Below, piece by piece: positions 50,637 through 58,356 of a DNA stretch of 64,000 nucleotides. Below the pieces are notes generated by a model. It was not told the origin of the DNA and searched no databases. It saw nothing but the letters and a program-made list of their open reading frames with translations. The stretch covers positions 62,001 through 126,000 of the forward strand of contig JBLLNP010000001.1 in the NCBI GenBank assembly GCA_048058975.1. Reading direction: 5' to 3'. Both the position numbers and the translations under genes were made by a program. How positions within the stretch are numbered: position 1 is the first letter of the stretch; every line of letters starts with the position of its first letter. The DNA comes from RHLJ01 sp048058975. Its GTDB lineage: Bacteria > Bacteroidota > Rhodothermia > Balneolales > Balneolaceae.

Positions 50637-51149
50637 TCAATCTTTAATAAGTGGCTTCAATTCATCCAAAATTGCTTGGCAACTTCTATCAACCATTTCA
50701 AATACATTTTCAAAGCCGCGTTGACCTCCGTAATAAGGATCCGGGACTTCTTTATTACCCGGTTTAGGGTCAAACTCCCGCAGTAATTTCACTTTATCTG
50801 TGAATCGTTCTCTGCGATCAAGTTGGTTGATATTCGTGAGATTTGAGGAATCCATGGCAAGAATCAGGTCAAACTCTTCCAGATCGGCATATTCAAATCT
50901 ACGGGCTATGGATGGCAGATGAACACCATGTACATTTGCTGTTTCCTGGCTTCTACGGTCGGCTCCCTCTCCCGTATGATAAGCGGCTGTTCCGGCAGAA
51001 TCGATGTAGAAATAAGATTGTAATCCAGCTTCTTTCACTTTATAAATGAAAATTCCTTCAGCGGTAGGGCTTCTGCAAATATTGCCAAGACAAACAAAAA
51101 CGAGCCGGTAAGGATTTCCTTTGGTGATTTCTCTGTGATAACTTTTCAT
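50637..51149 (-). CDS. Low-molecular-weight protein-tyrosine phosphatase
   Basis: 170 residues. The P-loop CX5R is CLGNICRS (Cys20 to Arg26), and the general acid is in PDPYYGG. A Tyr/Tyr pair near that Asp is present. It dephosphorylates phosphotyrosine, often on polysaccharide-assembly tyrosine kinases, though none is encoded nearby. The stop is immediately next to the TetR operator. Confidence 0.93.
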   Translation of the reverse strand: MKSYHREITKGNPYRLVFVCLGNICRSPTAEGIFIYKVKEAGLQSYFYIDSAGTAAYHTGEGADRRSQETANVHGVHLPSIARRFEYADLEEFDLILAMDSSNLTNINQLDRRERFTDKVKLLREFDPKPGNKEVPDPYYGGQRGFENVFEMVDRSCQAILDELKPLIKD

Positions 51150-51323
51150 AAAGAGGATATTGAGGTTCTGATAAAGGTAGAAGCTTTAACTAAGATTTTC
51201 ACATACAATGCCTTGAGATGTTAAATTTCCGTTCAAATACATTTTATCGGAACAAATCATAAGCTTTTCTGGAAGAATTGCTATATTTGGGGCTTACAAA
51301 GATTCGCCGACATAAACTTTTTT

Positions 51324-54300
51324 ATGGCAAAGAAATTCAAGGAAATAAAGCAGCTTAATTATCCCAACGCCGAAGTTGAGATATTAAACTGGTGGAAGGA
51401 CAATCAGATTTTTAAGAAAAGTCTCGAGAGCAGAGAGGATGGGATTCCATTTACTTTTTTCGAAGGGCCACCTACCGCAAATGGAAAGCCGGGTATTCAC
51501 CATGTGATGGGTAGAACGGTTAAAGATTTGTTCTGCCGATATAAAACTTTAAAAGGGTTTCGTGTAGAGCGTAAAGCTGGATGGGATACGCATGGCTTGC
51601 CTGTTGAGATAGAAGTCGAAAAAGCACTTGGATTGGAAGGGCGTTCTCAGGTTGAGGAATATGGTATTGCTGAATACAATGCGAAATGCCGTGAAAGTGT
51701 ACTAAAGTACAAAGACCTTTGGGATGACCTGACTTCCAGAATGGGATATTGGGTAGATCAGGATAACCCTTATATCACTTTCGAAAACGAATATATCGAG
51801 TCGGTTTGGTGGGCACTACATAAGCTGTATGAGAAAGGCCTGGTTTACAAAGGCTACAAAATACAATGGTATTCTCCGGGTAGCGGAACCGTACTTTCTT
51901 CTCATGAGGTAAGTCTTGGGTACAAGGAAACCCAGGATCCATCTATTTATGTGAAATTCCCGGTAAATGGAGAGGAAAATACCTACTTCCTGGCCTGGAC
52001 CACTACTCCCTGGACCACTATCTCAAACATGGCACTTTCAATCAATCCAAATCTGGATTATGTAAAAGTTGGCCATAACAACGAAAACTATATCGTTGCA
52101 AAAGGATGCGAAACCCGTGTATTTGGGGAAGACTTCATCCACATCGAAGATTATACCGGGCACAGTTTGTTAGGAAGAGCCTACGAGCCAATTTTTGATT
52201 ATGCAAAAAAAGAGCATGATCCTTCCACCGCTTGGAAAGTAATTCCCGCTGATTATGTAACTACAGATGATGGTACTGGGGTTGTGCATACTGCTCCGGC
52301 GTATGGTGCGGATGATTATGATTCCTGCCAGAAAGCGGGTATTCCTATGTTTAATCCCATTGACCGCGATGGAAGATTTACTTCTCAGGTACCGGATTTT
52401 GAGGGGCAATGGTTTAAAGAAGCGGACAAAGAAATAGCCCGGGTGATCAAAGAAAAAGGGCTGATGTTTCGTCATGAGACTTATGTACACAATTACCCAT
52501 TCGATTGGCGAAAAGGGACTCCTTTGATGAGTTATCCGGTGGAATCATGGTTCATTAAAACCACTGATGTGAAAAAACGCATGGTTGATTTGAACAAGAC
52601 GATCAACTGGAAACCGGAAAGTACTGGGTCAGGTCGCTTTGGAACCTGGCTTGAAAACAATGTGGACTGGGCGATTTCACGTCAACGTTATTGGGGAACT
52701 CCAATACCAATCTGGCAAAGTGATAAAAATCCTGAATATGTAGAATGTATTAGTGGGATGGATGAGCTTCGTCAAAAAGCAGGCCTTCCAGAAGACGCTG
52801 AAATCGATTTACATCGCCCATACATTGACGAAATTACCTGGGAAGCTCCTGATGGGGGAACCATGCGACGAATTCCCGATTTGCTTGATGTTTGGTTTGA
52901 TTCAGGGGCTATGCCCTTTGCCCAATGGCACTATCCTTATGATAACGACCACGAATTCAGTTATAATTACCCTGCTGATTTCATCGCGGAAGGAGTAGAT
53001 CAGACTCGTGGCTGGTTTTATACACTTCATGCTTTAGGTACGATGCTTTTTAATGAAGTGGCCTTCAAGAATGTAGTGTCGAACGGACTAGTTCTCGATG
53101 AAAAAGGCGAAAAGATGAGTAAATCAAAAGGCAACACGGTTGATCCTTTTGATGTGATCGAAAAGTATGGGGCTGATTCAGTTCGGTGGTATATGATGAG
53201 CAACTCTGCTCCTTGGGAAAACCTGAAATTCAGCATTCAGGGACTTGAAGAAGTACAGCGTAAGTTTTTTGGTACTATCGTAAATACGTATTCTTTCTTT
53301 GCACTCTACGCTAATATCGATGGCTTTACATATTCCGGAAATCAAATTCCGATTACCGACCGACCGGAAATTGATCAGTGGGTGATTTCGAGATTAAATA
53401 CCACGATAAAGCTGGTAGAAGAATATTTTGAGGCTTATGAGCCTACGAAAGCCGCTCGGGAGATGGAAACCTTTGTTGAGGAACTGAGTAACTGGTATGT
53501 ACGAAGGAACCGAAGACGTTTCTGGAAATCAGGTACTACGCTTGATAAAACAGCGGCCTATCAAACATTGTATGAGTGCTTGAAAAGCCTAAGCCAGTTG
53601 ATTAGCCCGATTGCACCATTTGTAGGTGAGTGGTTATATCAGCGATTGAATGAAGTTTCGAAACTGGATGAAGAGTCGGTGCATTTATCATTCTTCCCAA
53701 CCGTTGAGGAAACTGCCATTTTTAAAAACCTGGAACACAAAATGGATATGGCCCGATTGATATCATCTATCGTGCTTCGTATCAGAAACCAGATTGATAT
53801 TAATGTGCGTCAGCCTCTTTCAAGAATTATACTTCCAATTAAAGATGAAGGGGAAAGGCAGGCTATTCTTTCAGTAAAACACATTATTCTGGAAGAGGTG
53901 AACGTAAAGGACATCCAGTTTGTGGATGATGATTCAGGTATTGTTCATAAAAGCGCGAAACCAAATTACCCAGTACTTGGAAAACGCCTAGGCCCTAAGA
54001 TGAAAGCAGTTGCAACGAAAGTTGCACAGCTAAAAACAGAAGAAATCACTACCTTTGAGAAGCAGGGTTTTATTGATATCGAGCTGGAAGATGGTGAGAG
54101 TATCAGGCTTGATCAAGAAGGCCTTGAGATTGTACGAACTGGTTTGGAAGGTTGGCAGGTAGAAACAGAGCGTGGGTTAAGCGTGGCTGTAGATACTGAA
54201 ATGACAACAGAACTTGTGCAGGAAGGATTGGCGCGAGAATTTGTCAATCGTGTACAAAATATGCGTAAAGAAGCAGATTTTGAAGTTACAGACCGGGTGG

Positions 54301-54485
54301 TACTTGGTGTAACGGCTTCTGATGATTTAAAAGAAGCAGTGGTATCAATGAGCGACTACATCAAGCAGGAAACTCTTGCTGAGGAACTTCAGCTGGAGGA
54401 ACTTGAAGTATCCGATTTTATTAAAAGCTGGGAAATTGGCGACAGTGAGTGCACCATTTCCATTAGAAGAACGGTTAATTCCTAA
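51324..54485 (+). CDS. ileS: Isoleucyl-tRNA synthetase
   Basis: 1,053 residues. The class I HIGH motif reads GIHH (57-60) and the KMSKS loop is intact at 597-601. An editing domain is inserted (TTTPWT), and the anticodon-binding domain follows. The spelling WDTHGLPVEIEVEK and absence of an obvious C-terminal zinc finger resemble the eukaryote-like IleS2 form, which is often less sensitive to mupirocin; that subtype is inferred. It heads a unit with a DksA-like gene and lspA. Confidence 0.96.
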   Translation: MAKKFKEIKQLNYPNAEVEILNWWKDNQIFKKSLESREDGIPFTFFEGPPTANGKPGIHHVMGRTVKDLFCRYKTLKGFRVERKAGWDTHGLPVEIEVEKALGLEGRSQVEEYGIAEYNAKCRESVLKYKDLWDDLTSRMGYWVDQDNPYITFENEYIESVWWALHKLYEKGLVYKGYKIQWYSPGSGTVLSSHEVSLGYKETQDPSIYVKFPVNGEENTYFLAWTTTPWTTISNMALSINPNLDYVKVGHNNENYIVAKGCETRVFGEDFIHIEDYTGHSLLGRAYEPIFDYAKKEHDPSTAWKVIPADYVTTDDGTGVVHTAPAYGADDYDSCQKAGIPMFNPIDRDGRFTSQVPDFEGQWFKEADKEIARVIKEKGLMFRHETYVHNYPFDWRKGTPLMSYPVESWFIKTTDVKKRMVDLNKTINWKPESTGSGRFGTWLENNVDWAISRQRYWGTPIPIWQSDKNPEYVECISGMDELRQKAGLPEDAEIDLHRPYIDEITWEAPDGGTMRRIPDLLDVWFDSGAMPFAQWHYPYDNDHEFSYNYPADFIAEGVDQTRGWFYTLHALGTMLFNEVAFKNVVSNGLVLDEKGEKMSKSKGNTVDPFDVIEKYGADSVRWYMMSNSAPWENLKFSIQGLEEVQRKFFGTIVNTYSFFALYANIDGFTYSGNQIPITDRPEIDQWVISRLNTTIKLVEEYFEAYEPTKAAREMETFVEELSNWYVRRNRRRFWKSGTTLDKTAAYQTLYECLKSLSQLISPIAPFVGEWLYQRLNEVSKLDEESVHLSFFPTVEETAIFKNLEHKMDMARLISSIVLRIRNQIDINVRQPLSRIILPIKDEGERQAILSVKHIILEEVNVKDIQFVDDDSGIVHKSAKPNYPVLGKRLGPKMKAVATKVAQLKTEEITTFEKQGFIDIELEDGESIRLDQEGLEIVRTGLEGWQVETERGLSVAVDTEMTTELVQEGLAREFVNRVQNMRKEADFEVTDRVVLGVTASDDLKEAVVSMSDYIKQETLAEELQLEELEVSDFIKSWEIGDSECTISIRRTVNS

Positions 54486-54497
54486 AAGAAGATAGAC

Positions 54498-54902
54498 ATG
54501 GCTAATAAAGCAGAACCACAAGAGGGACAAAGAGTCTCTCCTTATAATGATGAAGAATTAGAGTACTTCAGAGAAATAATCCTGAAAAAAAGAGCAGATG
54601 CTGAAGACGAGCTGACTACACTACAACGTAGCCTTCGTGAGAGCATGGAAAATGCGTCAGACGAATCAGCGTATTCTTTCCATATGGCGGATGCTGGCAC
54701 CGATGCCCAGGAGCGTGAAAAAACGTATATGCTGTTCAATCGAACGCGCAAATTTGTTAAGTACCTTGATGATGCTATTCAAAGGATCGATAACAAAACA
54801 TACGGAGTTTGCAAAGTCACCGGGAAACAGATTTCCAAAGGACGATTGGAAGCAGTACCACATACTCAGCTTAGTATCGACGCAAAACTTAAACGCCGAT
54901 AA
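54498..54902 (+). CDS. TraR/DksA-like protein without the zinc-finger cysteines
   Basis: 134 residues. A helical coiled-coil hairpin with Asp near the tip (DESAYSFHMADAGTDAQ) resembles DksA, which binds RNA polymerase at its secondary channel. The C-terminal region YGVCKVTGKQISKGRLEAVPHTQL follows the DksA finger order but keeps only one cysteine of four, as is common in Bacteroidota. A role in stringent transcription control with ppGpp is inferred. It lies 12 bases after ileS and 12 before lspA. Confidence 0.88.
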   Translation: MANKAEPQEGQRVSPYNDEELEYFREIILKKRADAEDELTTLQRSLRESMENASDESAYSFHMADAGTDAQEREKTYMLFNRTRKFVKYLDDAIQRIDNKTYGVCKVTGKQISKGRLEAVPHTQLSIDAKLKRR

Positions 54903-54914
54903 CAATTAGTTCCT

Positions 54915-55514
54915 TTGACTTCAAAAAAACTACTGGCTTTATTTGTACCCGCCGCCATAGTTGTGGCTATTGACCAATGGACGAAGTACATCATCCGTAC
55001 AACGCCTGAGTTGCATCGTATGGATATTATCGAAGGTTGGCTTTCATTCTATTACACTCAGAATGACGGAATGGCTATGGGTATTGATATATTTTCTACG
55101 CCTGTAATAAGCGCTATCTCTATTATTGCTACCATCGGAATTCTTTCCTACTTGCTTTATACCATCGACAAAGCACCCATTGGCTACCTTATTTTTATGG
55201 GGCTGGTGATTGGCGGGGCGCTGGGGAATATTACAGACCGTTTAACTATGGGTTACATTGAAGGTTATGGAGGACTGCTGGACGGTCATGTAGTAGATTT
55301 CATCTTCTTTAATCTGGAACTCTTTGATCGAACAGTTTTTCCATACATCTTTAATGTGGCGGATGTAGCTATTTCTACTTCTATCATCTCGCTTTTGGTA
55401 TTCAATAAGAAGCTGATGCCTCACGAAGAAAAAGAAGAGATAGTTGAAGAAGAAGCCCTAACTGAATCAGTTTCAGTTAATACAGAGATTGGGAATTCTT
55501 CAGAAAAAGAATAG
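54915..55514 (+). CDS. lspA: Lipoprotein signal peptidase (signal peptidase II)
   Basis: 199 residues with a TTG start at 54915, 12 bases after the preceding stop; no ATG is available before the first helix. Four membrane helices and the two catalytic aspartates, in GNITDRL and FNVADVAIS, are present. It removes signal peptides from prolipoproteins in the inner membrane. The last ~35 residues are an acidic cytoplasmic tail, longer than usual. Its product serves lipoproteins such as the OmpA and DUF4292 proteins in this window. Confidence 0.94.
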   Translation: MTSKKLLALFVPAAIVVAIDQWTKYIIRTTPELHRMDIIEGWLSFYYTQNDGMAMGIDIFSTPVISAISIIATIGILSYLLYTIDKAPIGYLIFMGLVIGGALGNITDRLTMGYIEGYGGLLDGHVVDFIFFNLELFDRTVFPYIFNVADVAISTSIISLLVFNKKLMPHEEKEEIVEEEALTESVSVNTEIGNSSEKE

Positions 55515-55516
55515 TT

Positions 55517-56713
55517 TCACTCTTCCAGTGAAGTCTTCTTCTTAGAGGAGAAAATATCCAGATCGTCTTCAAAAGTAACCTGATCTACGATTTCAAGTCC
55601 AAAGCTTTTAATCCCAATCCGTTTAACCGGATTATTTGTGAGCAGTTTCAACTTTCGGATTCCAAGCGAACGTAAAATCTGAGCTCCGACTCCGTAATCC
55701 CGTGAGTCACTTCGCTTGGGATTGTTATCTGCTTCTTCATCTGATTGGGATTTATGGCTCTTTCCTTCCTGCATCAATTTGAGGGTGCGAAGCTGGTTTA
55801 CTAACACAGAACCACGTTGATTTCGGTTCATATAAAGTACTACTCCCTTGCCTTCACGTTCTACCTGAAGCATAGCCTGGTGAAGCAACTCACTGGTATC
55901 CGCATTTCTGGCTCCGAATATATCTCCAATCAAATCTGAGGAATGTACACGGGTTAGCACTGGTTCATCTTTAGTCCAGGTACCCTTAGTAAGCGCTAAG
56001 TGAACATCGCCGGTCAGCGTTTCTTCAAACGCATGAAGATTGAAATCGCCATACATAGTAGGCATATTTACATCCATCACCTCTTTAACCAGACTTTCGT
56101 TCTCGTTCCGGTAGGCGATGAGTTCTTTAATGGTGATGAACTTCATGTCGAACTGTTTCGCCATCTTAGCGAGATCAGGAACACGAGCCATTTCCCCATT
56201 ATCAAGCATAATTTCGCAGATTATGCCTACGGGTTTAAGTCCCGCAAGGCGTGCTAAATCAATAGCGGCTTCTGTGTGCCCGGCGCGACGAAGAACTCCA
56301 CCTTCAGCGGCAATCAGTGGAAAAACGTGACCCGGGCGTCGAAAATCCCCGGGCTTGGAATCTTCATTGGTTAGTTCCCGAATGGTATTCGCTCGGTCAG
56401 CGGCAGAAATCCCGGTCGTTGTTTGCCGCTTATGATCGATGGAAATGGTAAAGTTGGCTTCGTGCGGGTCAGCGCCTTCGATTACCATGTTATTCAGCTG
56501 GAATTTTCCGGCAACTTCTTTGGTGACCGGAGCGCAAACTAATCCCCGACCATGTTTTACCATGAAATTAATCGCTTCTGTAGAAACCATTTCGGCGGCC
56601 ATCAAAAAGTCGCCCTCGTTTTCCCGATCCTCATCATCTACAACGATGATCATTTTGCCATTTTTGATATCCTCGATGGCTTCGGGAATGGTATTGAAGC
56701 GAATAGGTTCCAA
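55517..56713 (-). CDS. ribBA: RibBA: DHBP synthase with a degenerate GTP cyclohydrolase II domain
   Basis: 398 residues with a TTG start at 56713, one base after the yajC stop. The N-terminal ~200 residues are a complete 3,4-dihydroxy-2-butanone-4-phosphate synthase (DDEDRENEGD; RRAGHTEAAIDLARLAG). The C-terminal domain follows the RibA fold, but the three zinc cysteines of GTP cyclohydrolase II are missing: RVHSSDLIGD and ARNADTSE stand where SECLTGD and RCDCG are expected. So only the RibB reaction of riboflavin synthesis is predicted, and GTP entry would need another enzyme or be absent from this gene. The same loss is known in other Bacteroidota. Confidence 0.92.
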   Translation of the reverse strand: MEPIRFNTIPEAIEDIKNGKMIIVVDDEDRENEGDFLMAAEMVSTEAINFMVKHGRGLVCAPVTKEVAGKFQLNNMVIEGADPHEANFTISIDHKRQTTTGISAADRANTIRELTNEDSKPGDFRRPGHVFPLIAAEGGVLRRAGHTEAAIDLARLAGLKPVGIICEIMLDNGEMARVPDLAKMAKQFDMKFITIKELIAYRNENESLVKEVMDVNMPTMYGDFNLHAFEETLTGDVHLALTKGTWTKDEPVLTRVHSSDLIGDIFGARNADTSELLHQAMLQVEREGKGVVLYMNRNQRGSVLVNQLRTLKLMQEGKSHKSQSDEEADNNPKRSDSRDYGVGAQILRSLGIRKLKLLTNNPVKRIGIKSFGLEIVDQVTFEDDLDIFSSKKKTSLEE

Positions 56714-56714
56714 C

Positions 56715-57044
56715 TTACTTGTCTTTCTTTTCAGGTTTATTCGGGTTCACATCGGTGATTGCGTTTTTGAGGAAACGGATTTTAACATTGCCTCCCACTT
56801 CCACCAATACAGAATCATCTTCAATGGCATTCAGAACCCCGATAATACCGGATGAAGTAACCACTTTGTCGCCCTTTTTCATTTCCGAAACTTTGCGCTG
56901 AATTTCTTTCTGGCGCTGGCTTTGTGGACGGATAATGAAGAAGTAAAATACCAGGAAAATCCCGCCAAGAAATACAAGATTGATGATACCGCTATTCGGG
57001 TCGCCACTTGGGCTGCCCATCAACAAATAAGAAAAATTATGCAT
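56715..57044 (-). CDS. yajC: Sec translocon accessory subunit YajC
   Basis: 109 residues: one membrane helix (~20-42), then a cytoplasmic domain with RPQSQRQKEIQ and MKKGDKVVTSSGIIG, both diagnostic. It associates with SecDF and the translocon in the inner membrane. The ribBA TTG start follows after one base. Confidence 0.94.
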   Translation of the reverse strand: MHNFSYLLMGSPSGDPNSGIINLVFLGGIFLVFYFFIIRPQSQRQKEIQRKVSEMKKGDKVVTSSGIIGVLNAIEDDSVLVEVGGNVKIRFLKNAITDVNPNKPEKKDK

Positions 57045-57315
57045 GATTATTTAGATAACTGCGATTTTTAATTAAGCGTGGAAAGATAAGAGAAATTTAA
57101 GACCAATGGAGAATTAAGAATGATGCAATGATATTTTGCAATGTAAAAATACCCAAAACCTAGCGTACGACTCCGCTTAAAATTTTTGTCATCGAATGAT
57201 CTAACATCTACACTATCACTGAATCAAACATTTGAATCCATTTATTGTTGGCATTTACCGTCACTAAAATACTTGAATCGTTCTAAAGCTGGTTTTTACT
57301 TACAGTATTTTGCCC
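57045..57315. other. Intergenic region between the DUF4249 and yajC genes
   Basis: 271 AT-rich bases. I see no credible gene, RNA or strong hairpin. It must hold the yajC-ribBA promoter, and the DUF4249 operon terminates here, but neither is clear by eye. Confidence 0.5.
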
Positions 57316-58356
57316 TTACTCAACAATTACCAAAGTGGCCCATGGTCGATGGGCGGAAAAATATCCGACACCATTTTCAACATTAGTAGGATGATTTACC
57401 GGTTCATTAGCCAGGGAAGAAATCACTCCACCCGAACGGCGACGGGCTTCTAAAAAGCGGTAGTAACCTTCACTTATGTTGGTGATTACTACCAAAGCAG
57501 AGTCAACCGGAGAAGAAAAGCTGATGAACTCTTCTTTTCGGATTACACCGTCTTCGCTTACGCCGAGGTCAGTAACCAGTTCTTCGTAAATCAAAAAAGT
57601 ATCGTTGTTAAAAAAGAATCCATTTTGAGTAGATCCCGAAGAAGAAGTATCTGAATCGGTAAGCTGATAAGCCTGAACAACAAAGAAATTATCTTCAGGT
57701 CGGTCGATGATGTTATACGTGAGTATCGCGGAGTCATCAAACCCATCGGGATCCCGGGTTACAGTAACGGAGTCGATCTCAATTTGAGGCAACAGCATGC
57801 TTTGAGCTGAAATAGTTTCAGAAGTTGAAGAGTCGAATACAGAAAGTGAGAGCATTTGAAAGTCTTCAAAGGTTTGTAACTCGGTTCCATACAACCCATT
57901 GATGTCAAATACCTTTTCAAGTGTGTCTGTGACACCTTCATACTCCAAGGTCACTAAGGCACGATCCAGAAATAGTCTGTCGATTGCGCCGTTGGTTAAG
58001 TCATTTACATCTTCTGCTGAGAGTGCAGAAAAACTTCTTGAAAGTACAACGAAAAAGGTTTCTTCAGGTCCAATCAAAGAGGCGACTGCAATTTGTTCTT
58101 CAGCAGGTTCAACCGAAATAGGCAGACTTTCGATGGAGCAGGAAGTAAAAATTAAACTACTGATGAAAATAAGTAAAAGTCTTTGCGAGGAGTTTTGGAA
58201 GTAAAATTTAATTTGGTTTGTAATCGACGCGGAAATCTGATTGTATTTGATCTTAACCCGTGAATAAAAAGATTGCTTCGCCGAATTATCTTCTGGCTTT
58301 TTCTTCTTAAGGAAGCTTCGCGCAATGACTTTTCTTATGTGGATTGCTAGTTTCAT
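57316..58356 (-). CDS. DUF4249 lipoprotein, TonB-receptor partner
   Basis: 346 residues as drawn from the ATG at 58356, whose ATGA overlaps the receptor stop. The lipobox TSC lies only at residues ~71-73, after the hydrophobic RLLLIFISSLIF; the ~55 basic residues before it are unlike a signal peptide and match a dispersed-repeat-like DNA element. The original start was probably much nearer to the lipobox. The body fits DUF4249, an outer-membrane lipoprotein often encoded with a TonB receptor and thought to help import of an unknown substrate. Whether the extended form is still exported is open. Confidence 0.82.
   Translation of the reverse strand: MKLAIHIRKVIARSFLKKKKPEDNSAKQSFYSRVKIKYNQISASITNQIKFYFQNSSQRLLLIFISSLIFTSCSIESLPISVEPAEEQIAVASLIGPEETFFVVLSRSFSALSAEDVNDLTNGAIDRLFLDRALVTLEYEGVTDTLEKVFDINGLYGTELQTFEDFQMLSLSVFDSSTSETISAQSMLLPQIEIDSVTVTRDPDGFDDSAILTYNIIDRPEDNFFVVQAYQLTDSDTSSSGSTQNGFFFNNDTFLIYEELVTDLGVSEDGVIRKEEFISFSSPVDSALVVITNISEGYYRFLEARRRSGGVISSLANEPVNHPTNVENGVGYFSAHRPWATLVIVE
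58270..58332 (-). repeat. Dispersed-repeat-like element inside the 5' end of the DUF4249 gene
   Basis: On the minus strand the segment runs from GTCATTGCGCGAAGC to CGGCGAAGCAATCT, the wording of a short interspersed repeat (GTCATTGCGAG... GAAGCAATC) seen in many genomes; the ends ATTGC and GCAAT are inverted. It contributes the residues around HIRKVIARSFLKKKK to SAKQSFYSR. Confidence 0.5.

Noticed and set aside
56714..57315. FMN riboswitch upstream of ribBA
   Set aside because: ribBA starts one base after yajC, and no RFN-element motifs are seen upstream of either gene.
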